From an uncultured Collinsella sp. (GTDB taxonomy: Bacteria > Actinomycetota > Coriobacteriia > Coriobacteriales > Coriobacteriaceae), in contig UQOJ01000049.1 in assembly GCA_900542635.1 (NCBI GenBank), forward strand, positions 1 through 15,354: DNA of 15,354 nucleotides, written 5' to 3'. Under the pieces are notes generated by a model. That model had not been told where the DNA came from. It did no database searches and saw only the letters and a program-made list of their open reading frames with translations. The position numbers and the translations under genes are program-made. Positions 1 to 5,637 of this stretch are shown piece by piece (the stretch's first letter is position 1; each line of letters begins with the position of its first letter).

Positions 1-46
1 TACACCTATTAAGTCGTCGGCAGCGTCAGATGTGTATAAGAGACAG
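1..46 (+). other. Residual Illumina Nextera adapter (not genomic)
   Basis: Bases 14-27 are TCGTCGGCAGCGTC and bases 28-46 are AGATGTGTATAAGAGACAG, the Nextera read-1 adapter ending in the 19-bp Tn5 mosaic end. Bases 1-5 (TACAC) match the end of the P5 primer. Bases 6-13 (CTATTAAG) sit exactly where the i5 index goes and match, from memory, Nextera XT index S518. This is library sequence that survived trimming and assembly. It should be removed, and the Tn5 mosaic end should not be read as a natural transposon end. Confidence 0.97.
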
Positions 47-60
47 CCATTAGCTAACTT

Positions 61-91
61 ATATCCCCAATTCAAACCGAATTGGGGATAT
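61..91. promoter_or_regulatory. 13-bp perfect inverted repeat upstream of the GGDEF gene
   Basis: ATATCCCCAATTC (61-73) and GAATTGGGGATAT (79-91) are exact reverse complements around a 5-nt AAACC loop. The structure ends 38 bases before the ATG at 130. Neither side carries a run of T, so it is not a typical intrinsic terminator. It could be an operator for the downstream gene or an RNA hairpin in its leader; which one cannot be told from sequence. Confidence 0.6.
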
Positions 92-129
92 GATACAAAC
101 CGTTGTTCCGCCCAAGGAGGTTATCCATC

Positions 130-1659
130 ATGAACGAGTCGTATCGCTTGGGCGAGCAATCGATTATTGCCTATCTTCAGCGACTTGCAAACGGCGTCTC
201 GACCGCTGAACTCGATGTTGCCGCGCTGCCTGCTGAGCTACGCGCCGTTGGTGAGCAACTGCAAAAGACGCATGCCATCCTGCAACAAGAGCGCCAGCTG
301 CTTGAGCGCAACGCCTATATCGATCCGCTCACCAACTTGGGCAACCGCAACGGATTCGACCGTCACGTCGAGCAACTCTGGCGCAAAGGCGACCCCTTCA
401 CCTGCGCCTATATTGACATCGACCATCTCAAGCATTGCAATGATAGGTTTGGCCACGCCGAAGGCAATCGCTATATTCTGAGCATCTGCCGCACGCTCTC
501 CGAAACCATGGAGCACGATGAGATGCTGTTCCGTATCGGTGGAGACGAGTTTGTGCTTATCTCGCTCTCCGCAAACGAGACCGAACTCGAGCAGCGCTTG
601 GAGCAGGTACGTACCAGGCTGATCGAGGCGAGCTCAGGTGGCAAGGCGCCCATGATCGGCAGCTTTAGCTTTGGCTGCTCGCGCGTCGACCCGCTTGCCG
701 GCGACACGCGTCGCCAGATGACGATGGATGCCGATCGCAAAATGTATCGCTACAAGCTCATGCACCGCGTGCAGCAACCGAAAGACAATGACGCGCCGCA
801 ACGCCCAATCGTCGATCAGCTTCCTTGCAACGACCGGGTGTTCCAAGCGATCTCCATGAGCTCCGAGACGCGCTATCCGTTCATCCTTAACCTCGATACG
901 GGCGAATCACAATGGTCGGTTAACGCCGTGCGCGATTTTGACCTGCCCTCCCAGCACCCTTTTAACTCACTCGACATGTGGCTCGCCCGCGTCCACCCCG
1001 AGGACCGCGACAACGCACGCGCCGAGCTCGACATGGTGATAAACGGCATGTGGCACTTCCACTACATGCAGTACCGCGTTATGGATGCTACCGGAGCGTA
1101 CGCGCTTTGCGACTGCACGGGCTACCGCTTGGACGGCACCGATACCGAGCCTAACATGTACGTGGGCATTATCATCAACCGCAGCCTGGCGGATACGACT
1201 GACTCGGTAACGGGCCTGGGCGATGTCCACGCCCTGGTCAGCGCCATTGGCGAAATGCGCCGCGTGGCGCGCGAGGCAGGCTTTATTGCCATTAAGGTTG
1301 ACGATATCGCCGAGGTCAACGCCCGCTTTGGCTTTGATGCGGGCGACCGCGTGCTCGCCGAAAGCGCAGCGTGCCTCATGGATTGTTCGCGCGGCAAGGG
1401 TCGCCTGTTCCGCTCGACGGGGCCAACGTTCGTGGCACTCTTCGATGAGCTCGGCCCCGAGGCAATCGACGAGATCGCAAGCGACATCGAACGGTTCCTG
1501 GGTTCTCCCGTGCTCATCGGCTCGCTTGAATATCAGCCGCCCATTCGCGTGGCCACGCTCCATCTGGACGCTGTCGATCGACAGCCCGTTTCCATTTTGA
1601 ACGAGCTCAAAGCGTTGCTTAAAGAGGCAGTACAGGTACCGGGCACCAAGCTGGACTAG
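130..1659 (+). CDS. Diguanylate cyclase-like protein, GGDEF-PAS-degenerate GGDEF
   Basis: A 509-residue soluble protein likely to make the second messenger cyclic di-GMP. An N-terminal helical stretch (about 1-60) leads into a GGDEF domain that starts at DPLTNLGNRNGFD (65-77) and carries an intact RIGGDEF (135-141). The inhibitory I-site (RxxD five residues before GGDEF) is absent, as the place reads EHDE. Residues about 240-360 look like a PAS sensor fold with an HPED motif. A second GGDEF-like domain (about 362-500) begins SVTGLGD, but its signature has decayed to RSTGPTF (428-434), so it is probably non-catalytic and may bind nucleotide or dimerise. No membrane span or signal peptide is seen. 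ATG 130 is chosen because AAGGAGG (114-120) sits 9 nt upstream; an in-frame TTG at 103 lies before that site. Family call is firm; actual cyclase activity is inferred. Confidence 0.93.
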   Translation: MNESYRLGEQSIIAYLQRLANGVSTAELDVAALPAELRAVGEQLQKTHAILQQERQLLERNAYIDPLTNLGNRNGFDRHVEQLWRKGDPFTCAYIDIDHLKHCNDRFGHAEGNRYILSICRTLSETMEHDEMLFRIGGDEFVLISLSANETELEQRLEQVRTRLIEASSGGKAPMIGSFSFGCSRVDPLAGDTRRQMTMDADRKMYRYKLMHRVQQPKDNDAPQRPIVDQLPCNDRVFQAISMSSETRYPFILNLDTGESQWSVNAVRDFDLPSQHPFNSLDMWLARVHPEDRDNARAELDMVINGMWHFHYMQYRVMDATGAYALCDCTGYRLDGTDTEPNMYVGIIINRSLADTTDSVTGLGDVHALVSAIGEMRRVAREAGFIAIKVDDIAEVNARFGFDAGDRVLAESAACLMDCSRGKGRLFRSTGPTFVALFDELGPEAIDEIASDIERFLGSPVLIGSLEYQPPIRVATLHLDAVDRQPVSILNELKALLKEAVQVPGTKLD

Positions 1660-1730
1660 CGTCGTGGGGCGCATGATGGTTATTTTCCGATCTCAGGCGA
1701 ACACATTGAGCAAATAGGTCGTACCCACAG

Positions 1731-1931
1731 TTAGCCGAACACCCCTGCAGTCCCTCCCGGGGCCCGGGGGCACCGTTTTCGATACTCTTGGTTTCCTTTA
1801 CCCGATGCAAATAAGTGCTCAACAACATAAAACCTATCCCCCGCCACGGATATGCCGTCGAGTAAATCTGTTAAGCCAACCCTATCAACTTCTTTTGACA
1901 ATTGGCTGTATTGGTCCATTTTGTCGTCCAT
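1731..1931 (-). CDS. Short hypothetical protein, possibly truncated
   Basis: A 66-codon frame beginning MDDKMDQYSQLSKEVDRV with ATG at 1931, 14 bases after the stop of the DUF3784-like gene on the same strand. A purine-rich GGAAGCGGG precedes the start but is a poor ribosome site. The first ~50 residues have a natural, charged composition. The last 13 (after YRKR) come from the GC-rich patch near 1735-1775 and look unrelated, as if the gene were cut and its end replaced. I recognise no family. It may be the broken second gene of a small operon, or not a gene at all. Confidence 0.35.
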   Translation of the reverse strand: MDDKMDQYSQLSKEVDRVGLTDLLDGISVAGDRFYVVEHLFASGKGNQEYRKRCPRAPGGTAGVFG

Positions 1932-1945
1932 CCCGCTTCCGCTGT

Positions 1946-2266
1946 CTATCGCCTCATAAACACAAACCTAACGAGCCGCACGAACGACAAAGAGGCCAAG
2001 CTGAACAGAAGTAGAACCAAAACTTCAAAAACACTGGTATTCCAATCGCGTACCCAGCCCTCTACCGCCCACAAGAAAAACAGCAGCCCCATCCATAACG
2101 TCACAGAAGAAATCAACTTTGCGTAAGGGCGTATATCAATCCCGCTCTCCCTTTTTGTGACATCATATCCAGCAATTGAGCTGAGCCATCTTCCTCTTCT
2201 GTATTGGATTGAAAGAAGAATCAGGGCAATCGAAGTTATCAAACAGACAGCATCCTCTGTTTCCAT
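1946..2266 (-). CDS. DUF3784-like small membrane protein
   Basis: A 106-residue protein with three predicted membrane spans (about 7-20, 48-67 and 78-101). After the first span comes RRGRWLSSIAGYDV, which resembles the G-(K/R)-W...IAGY signature of DUF3784 proteins. These are small membrane proteins common in Firmicutes and Actinobacteria with no known function. It ends in a basic tail (RLVRFVFMRR), so the C-terminus is probably cytoplasmic. AAAGGAAG lies four bases before ATG 2266, which supports the start. A TATACT box near 2350 on the minus strand could be the promoter -10. Codon use (AGA, AGG, ATA) is unlike its neighbours, suggesting transfer. The gene looks intact; the family match is by eye. 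Confidence 0.62.
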   Translation of the reverse strand: METEDAVCLITSIALILLSIQYRRGRWLSSIAGYDVTKRESGIDIRPYAKLISSVTLWMGLLFFLWAVEGWVRDWNTSVFEVLVLLLFSLASLSFVRLVRFVFMRR

Positions 2267-2356
2267 AGAACTTCCTTTGCTTTCCGTCCTAGCTGCGCGT
2301 TCACAATCGAATCAAACCAAGTGTGAATTACTCGATAGCAACCGCCCTAGTATAAA

Positions 2357-2551
2357 TCATAGCCTCCGCAGCAGCCCGCCTTCCAAGATCTCAAAGCTCG
2401 CCATCGAGGGCGACCCGCCCAGACCCCTTACAATCTGCTCGCACGAGGCCCCGCACTCCAACATCCTCTGGACCGTATCCCGCACGTACCTGGTGGGCGA
2501 GCCTGCCGTGGGCCCTCGGGGCCGGCATCGCGCCCCACGCCATCCGCCCGC
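2357..2551 (-). pseudogene. Remnant of an unidentified protein's C-terminus
   Basis: Read on the minus strand, this frame is open for 64 codons after an in-frame TGA (2554-2552). It ends with a natural-looking tail: YVRDTVQRMLECGASCEQI, then VRGLGGSPSMASFEILEGG, then LLRRL and TGA at 2359-2357. It has no ATG with a ribosome site at its head; the first in-frame ATG is inside the tail. The other reading frames here look like shadow translation. I read it as the 3' end of a lost gene, perhaps left by the event that brought in the adjacent AT-rich genes. I do not recognise the family. Confidence 0.3.
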
Positions 2552-2554
2552 TCA

Positions 2555-2591
2555 TGCGATAATCCTCTGCATAAGTCATCGACAGCAGAGG
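2555..2591 (+). promoter_or_regulatory. Extended -10 promoter and leader hairpin of the flavoprotein gene
   Basis: TGCGATAAT (2555-2563) fits an extended -10 element (TG-N-GATAAT); no good -35 is visible at the usual distance. Just after it CCTCTGC (2564-2570) is the exact complement of GCAGAGG (2585-2591), separated by 14 bases. The right arm overlaps the purine-rich AGAGGGAG ribosome site of the gene starting at 2601, so the hairpin could hide that site. The pairing is short and the loop long, so regulation is speculative. Confidence 0.4.
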
Positions 2592-2600
2592 GAGTTTGTG

Positions 2601-3224
2601 ATGAAGGTTCTTTTAGTCAACGGTAGCCCCAAGGCAAACGGCAACACCGCTCGCGCGCTTGCCGAAGTCGCCGAGCAATTGCATGCCGAGGGTATCGATA
2701 CCGAGGTGTTCCAGCTGGGCGCCAAGCCCATTCGCGACTGCATTGGCTGTGGTCAGTGCGGCAAGCTCGATTGCCGCTGCACCTTTGACGACGACGTGGT
2801 CAACGAGCTCATTTCCACCGCCGAGCAGGCAGACGGCTTTGTCTTTGGCTCGCCCGTCTATTACGCGCACCCCAGCGGCCGCATCCTCTCGGCCCTCGAC
2901 CGTGCGTTTTATGCTGGCAGCAAGGCCTTTGCGCACAAGCCGGGCGCCTCTGTCGCCGTTGCCCGCCGCGGCGGCACGTCGACCACGTTCGATGTACTCA
3001 ACAAGTACTTCACCATCAACCAGATGCCCGTGGTCGCCTCCACCTACTGGAACAACGTCTTTGGCGCTGCGCCGGGCGAGGCTGCCCAGGATGCCGAGGG
3101 TCTGGCCACCATGCGAAACATCGGCAAAATCATGGCCTGGCTCCTGCGTTGCATCGAGGCAGGCAAGGCTGCCGGCATCGAAGCCCCCGAGGCCGATCGC
3201 GAGCGCACCAACTTCATTCGTTAG
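2601..3224 (+). CDS. NADPH-dependent FMN reductase / iron-sulfur flavoprotein-like
   Basis: A 207-residue cytoplasmic flavodoxin-fold protein. NGSPKANGNT (7-16) is the FMN phosphate-binding loop and FGSPVYY (82-88) is the second flavin contact typical of the FMN_red / Flavodoxin_2 group. Between them CIGCGQCGKLDCRC (47-60) gives C-X2-C-X2-C-X4-C plus one more Cys. This resembles the compact cysteine motif that binds a 4Fe-4S cluster in iron-sulfur flavoproteins. It may therefore pass electrons between a cluster and FMN, or simply be a flavin-dependent reductase of unknown substrate. ATG 2601 follows GAGGGAG by six bases; GTG 2598 is possible but too close to it. A much longer frame upstream has no gene-like sequence. 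The ArsC-like gene follows after 15 bases, so the two are probably co-transcribed. Confidence 0.88.
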   Translation: MKVLLVNGSPKANGNTARALAEVAEQLHAEGIDTEVFQLGAKPIRDCIGCGQCGKLDCRCTFDDDVVNELISTAEQADGFVFGSPVYYAHPSGRILSALDRAFYAGSKAFAHKPGASVAVARRGGTSTTFDVLNKYFTINQMPVVASTYWNNVFGAAPGEAAQDAEGLATMRNIGKIMAWLLRCIEAGKAAGIEAPEADRERTNFIR

Positions 3225-3239
3225 AACGGGAGCCGATAA

Positions 3240-3581
3240 GTGAACGTGCAAATTTTTGGGACCAAAAAGTCCTTCGATACCAAGAAGGCTCAGCGCTTTT
3301 TTAAGGAGCGCCGCATTAAGGTGCAGTTTATCGACCTTAAGGAAAAGGAGATGAGCAAGGGCGAGCTCACGAGCGTGATGCAGGCGGTCGGCGGCATCGA
3401 CAAGCTGCTCAACCCCAAAGCCAAGGACGAGGAGACGCTCGCGCTCATCCAGCACCTCACCCCTAGCCAGCGCTTCGATAAACTGCTCGAGAATCAGCAG
3501 GTTCTAGCCGAGCCCATCGTGCGCAACGGCAAAAAGGCCACCGTCGGTTATTGCCCCGATGTGTGGGGAGCCTGGGAGTAG
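3240..3581 (+). CDS. ArsC/Spx/YffB-fold protein lacking the N-terminal cysteine
   Basis: A 113-residue thioredoxin-fold protein of the arsenate reductase family, starting at GTG 3240 behind CGGGAG. The body fits the family: N-terminal strand MNVQIFGT, helix DTKKAQRFFKERRI, conserved FIDLKEKEMSKGEL (30-43), the L-LNPK region (56-60) and C-terminal PIVRNGKKATVGYCPDVW (92-109). At the active-site loop, where relatives have a Cys before D-T-x-K-K-A or a CxxC, it reads GTKKSFDTKKA, with no Cys. Its only cysteine is Cys105 near the C-terminus. It is therefore unlikely to be an ordinary arsenate reductase or a CxxC redox switch. A role as a protein-binding regulator or in glutathione-independent redox chemistry through Cys105 is possible but unproven. 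It lies 15 bases after the flavoprotein gene. Confidence 0.85.
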   Translation: MNVQIFGTKKSFDTKKAQRFFKERRIKVQFIDLKEKEMSKGELTSVMQAVGGIDKLLNPKAKDEETLALIQHLTPSQRFDKLLENQQVLAEPIVRNGKKATVGYCPDVWGAWE

Positions 3582-3667
3582 CCTGTGTTATTTGCCGGCG
3601 CGTGGGTATAAGAGCAGGCGTTTGGCATAAGATTTAACTGTAAGCCATGTCTAACAAAGGAGGGCAC

Positions 3668-4798
3668 ATGCCCAACAAACCCGTGAAGATCATCATGCTT
3701 ACCGGATACCTCGGTGCCGGCAAGACCACGCTGCTCAACCACATCCTCGCTAACGACGGCGGCATCCGCGCCGCCGTGATCGTCAACGATATCGGCGAGA
3801 TCAACGTCGACGCCAGCCTCATCGCCGACGGCGGCCTTTCCGAGACCGACGACCTCATCCCGCTCACCAACGGCTGCATCTGCTGCACGCTTTCGGACGA
3901 CCTTGCTAACCAGCTGCAGGGCATCGCCGATTCGGGCGACTTCGACTACATCATCATCGAGGCTTCGGGCATTTGCGAGCCTATCCCCATCGCCTACACC
4001 ATCTCGAGCTTCTGCGACGAGGCCAAGGTGGGCGGCGAGCCCAAGCTCGCGCTCGACAACATCGTGGCCGTGGTCGATTGCGCCCGCATGTACGACGAGT
4101 TCAACGGCGGTCGCGACCTGCTGGCCGAGGATATCGACGAGGACGACATCGAAAGCCTGCTCATCCAGCAGATCGAGTTCTGCTCCACGCTGATCCTCAA
4201 CAAGACCGATACCGTGACGCCCGAGCAGATCGCCGAGCTCAAGGCCATCGTGCGCAGCCTGCAGAAGGACGCCGTGATTGTCGAGGCCCAAAACGGTGAG
4301 GTTCCCATGGAGGAGCTGCTCGACACCGACCGCTTCGACTTTATGCGCGCCTACAACTCCGCCGCCTGGATCGAGGCCATGGAGCATCCCGAGGAGCACG
4401 ACGACCCCGAGGTGCTCGAGTACGACATCGAGACCTTTGTGTACTCGCGCCGCAAGCCGTTTGACCTGCAGAAGTTCACCAATTTTGTTGAGCAGGAGTG
4501 GCCCGACGAGGTCATCCGCGTCAAGGGTCCGCTGTGGCAGACCGGCGATCCGGACATGTGCTACATGTTTGAGCAGGCCGGCCACCAGATGCGCCTGATG
4601 GAGAACGGCCTGTTTGTCGATTCGGCGCCCGAGGGCGAGAAGCAGAAGATCATCGACGAGAACCCCGAGATCATGCAGATTTGGGACGACGAGACGGGCG
4701 ACCGCATGACGAGCCTGTGCATCATCGGCCGTCACATGGACAAGGATGCGCTCATCGCCTCCCTCGATGCCTGCCTGACCGACTGGCACCGCGCCTAG
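3668..4798 (+). CDS. CobW/G3E-family GTP-binding metallochaperone
   Basis: A 376-residue cytoplasmic GTPase of the CobW/YjiA/ZNG1 group, which load or traffic metal ions, often zinc or cobalt. Walker A is GYLGAGKT (13-20). The switch region reads NDIGEINVD (40-48), the metal-binding CxCC is NGCICC (68-73), Walker B-like IIEASG spans 96-101 and the guanine-specificity motif is NKTD (178-181). The C-terminal CobW_C domain runs from about 253 to 370. No His-rich metal-storage loop is present; the linker at 238-255 is acidic instead. AAAGGAGGG (3656-3664) sits just before ATG 3668, favouring it over ATG 3647, which has no site. It follows the ArsC-like gene by 86 bases, where TATAAG at 3607-3612 could be a -10. 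No clear Zur-type operator is seen. The specific metal cannot be told from sequence. Confidence 0.92.
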   Translation: MPNKPVKIIMLTGYLGAGKTTLLNHILANDGGIRAAVIVNDIGEINVDASLIADGGLSETDDLIPLTNGCICCTLSDDLANQLQGIADSGDFDYIIIEASGICEPIPIAYTISSFCDEAKVGGEPKLALDNIVAVVDCARMYDEFNGGRDLLAEDIDEDDIESLLIQQIEFCSTLILNKTDTVTPEQIAELKAIVRSLQKDAVIVEAQNGEVPMEELLDTDRFDFMRAYNSAAWIEAMEHPEEHDDPEVLEYDIETFVYSRRKPFDLQKFTNFVEQEWPDEVIRVKGPLWQTGDPDMCYMFEQAGHQMRLMENGLFVDSAPEGEKQKIIDENPEIMQIWDDETGDRMTSLCIIGRHMDKDALIASLDACLTDWHRA

Positions 4799-4837
4799 GT
4801 TTATCCAAGCGGGCATTTTTCCGCCTATGTAACCGCC

Positions 4838-4872
4838 AAACCACCACGAAGGTGCTCTTCGTGGTGGTTTTT
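4838..4872 (+). terminator. Intrinsic terminator after the CobW gene
   Basis: AAACCACCACGAAG (4838-4851) pairs perfectly with CTTCGTGGTGGTTT (4857-4870) over a five-base loop, giving a 14-bp stem that runs into a short T tract (4868-4872). Only 21 bases separate it from trmL, leaving no room for a normal promoter between. trmL must rely on readthrough, an overlapping promoter, or regulation through this hairpin. Confidence 0.88.
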
Positions 4873-4893
4873 CGTTCTGAGCCAAGGAGATTC

Positions 4894-5493
4894 ATGTTCA
4901 ACATTGTGCTGTATGCGCCCGAGATTCCGGCCAATACGGGCAATATCGGCCGTACCTGCGTGGTCACCGGCGCCCGCCTGCATCTGGTGGAGCCGCTGGG
5001 CTTCTCGCTCGACGACAAAACGGTACGTCGCGCCGGCCTGGGCTACTGGCAAAACTTGGACGTGACGACCTATGCCGGCTGGGAGGATTTCCTTGCACGC
5101 AACGGTCTCTCCCCTGCCGACGAGCGCCTACATCTGCTGACCAAAAAGGCACGCCGCACCTATGCGCAGAGTACCTACCACGACGGCGACTACTTGGTCT
5201 TTGGCAGCGAGAGCTCGGGCATTCCCGAGCCACTGCTCGCCGCGGCGCCCGAGCGCTGCGAGCGCATCCCTATGCTGCGCGATTGCGACTCGCTCGATAA
5301 CGCCGAGGCTTGGGAAGCCCACGAGGAATCGCTCGGACATACCGAGGACAGCCACGAGGCTATCCTTCAACAGGACATCTGCGGCAACTTCGTCAACCCG
5401 GACGACTACCGCATCAGCGCCCTCAACCTCTCCAACAGCGCCGCCATCGTCCTCTACGAAGCCCTGCGCCAAACAGGCTTTCCGGGAATGTGA
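4894..5493 (+). CDS. trmL: tRNA (cytidine/uridine 34-2'-O)-methyltransferase TrmL with a long insertion
   Basis: A 199-residue SPOUT (SpoU-type) methyltransferase that methylates the ribose of the wobble base of certain tRNA-Leu using S-adenosylmethionine. Motifs are IPANTGNIGR (11-20), DDKTVRRAGL (40-49), LVFGSESSGIPE (101-112), RIPM (124-127) and SALNLSNS (175-182). Known relatives have about 155-160 residues and only a few residues between the RIPM and NLSN motifs. Here about 47 residues separate them (128-174), so there is an insertion of about 40, rich in Asp, Glu and His, with GNFVNPDDYRIS at its end. It lies in the loop next to the trefoil knot that binds the cofactor. AAGGAGA (4884-4890) precedes ATG 4894; the longer frame upstream overlaps cobW and is not used. 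The last codon and stop (ATG TGA) lie inside palindrome copy 1. Confidence 0.93.
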   Translation: MFNIVLYAPEIPANTGNIGRTCVVTGARLHLVEPLGFSLDDKTVRRAGLGYWQNLDVTTYAGWEDFLARNGLSPADERLHLLTKKARRTYAQSTYHDGDYLVFGSESSGIPEPLLAAAPERCERIPMLRDCDSLDNAEAWEAHEESLGHTEDSHEAILQQDICGNFVNPDDYRISALNLSNSAAIVLYEALRQTGFPGM

Positions 5494-5520
5494 CAAAGGA
5501 ACTGTCCCTTTGTCACATTC
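5486..5520. repeat. GTGACAAAGG palindrome, copy 1
   Basis: Left arm GAATGTGACAAAGG (5486-5499) pairs with right arm CCTTTGTCACATTC (5507-5520) in a 14-bp stem around AACTGTC. Two near-identical copies occur at 6745-6775 and 10471-10503. The TGA at 5491-5493 is the trmL stop codon, so the element forms the end of that gene. It can fold as a hairpin in RNA from either strand and may act as a weak terminator, though no T run follows. Confidence 0.92.
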
Positions 5521-5589
5521 AAGCGCCGCGCCGATGGCGCACACGCCTAATTGATGCTCTAGATAAAAAGCCCTCACTTTTAATCAGAA

Positions 5590-5613
5590 TTAACTAAAGT
5601 AAAATGAAGTTAA
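5590..5613. promoter_or_regulatory. Possible operator/promoter of the first AAA ATPase gene
   Basis: Bases 5521-5637 separate the palindrome from the ATPase gene and become AT-rich from about 5560. TTAACT (5590-5595) and AGTTAA (5608-5613) form a 6-bp inverted repeat with 12 bases between. TAAAAT-like sequence at 5600-5605 lies within it and could be a -10. The short arms could be chance in AT-rich DNA. Confidence 0.3.
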
Positions 5614-5637
5614 ACGGCGCTGTGAAAGGAGAGCTTT

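Larger units (their letters stand above)
1660..2600. other. Sparse, partly AT-rich accessory stretch
   Basis: About 940 bases between two ordinary genes hold no long gene. From about 1786 to 2360 the base composition drops and Arg AGA/AGG and Ile ATA codons appear, unlike the neighbours. The stretch contains two small minus-strand reading frames and a likely gene remnant, listed separately. Bases 1660-1730 show nothing I can identify. A GC-rich run at 1756-1773 (CCCGG and GGGCCC tracts) abruptly abuts the AT-rich part. An inverted repeat TTCACA (2300-2305) / TGTGAA (2322-2327) lies upstream of the DUF3784-like gene and may be an operator. The pattern suggests an acquired and eroding segment. 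Confidence 0.5.

Noticed and set aside
28..46. Tn5 mosaic end as sign of a natural transposon
   Set aside because: It is preceded by the exact Nextera primer and index, so it is from library preparation.
61..91. Intrinsic terminator of a gene left of the window
   Set aside because: No T run follows on either strand; better kept as an unassigned hairpin.
2157..2600. 148-codon N-terminal extension of the flavoprotein frame
   Set aside because: It runs through the AT-rich patch and the remnant, has no domain, and the FMN loop starts right after ATG 2601, which has its own ribosome site.
3548..4885. A 445-codon open frame on the minus strand
   Set aside because: Shadow of the CobW gene, with repetitive Val-Asp-Leu composition and no ribosome site.
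4681..4893. N-terminal extension of the trmL frame
   Set aside because: It overlaps the cobW end and the terminator hairpin; TrmL proteins start at the MFNIVLY strand.
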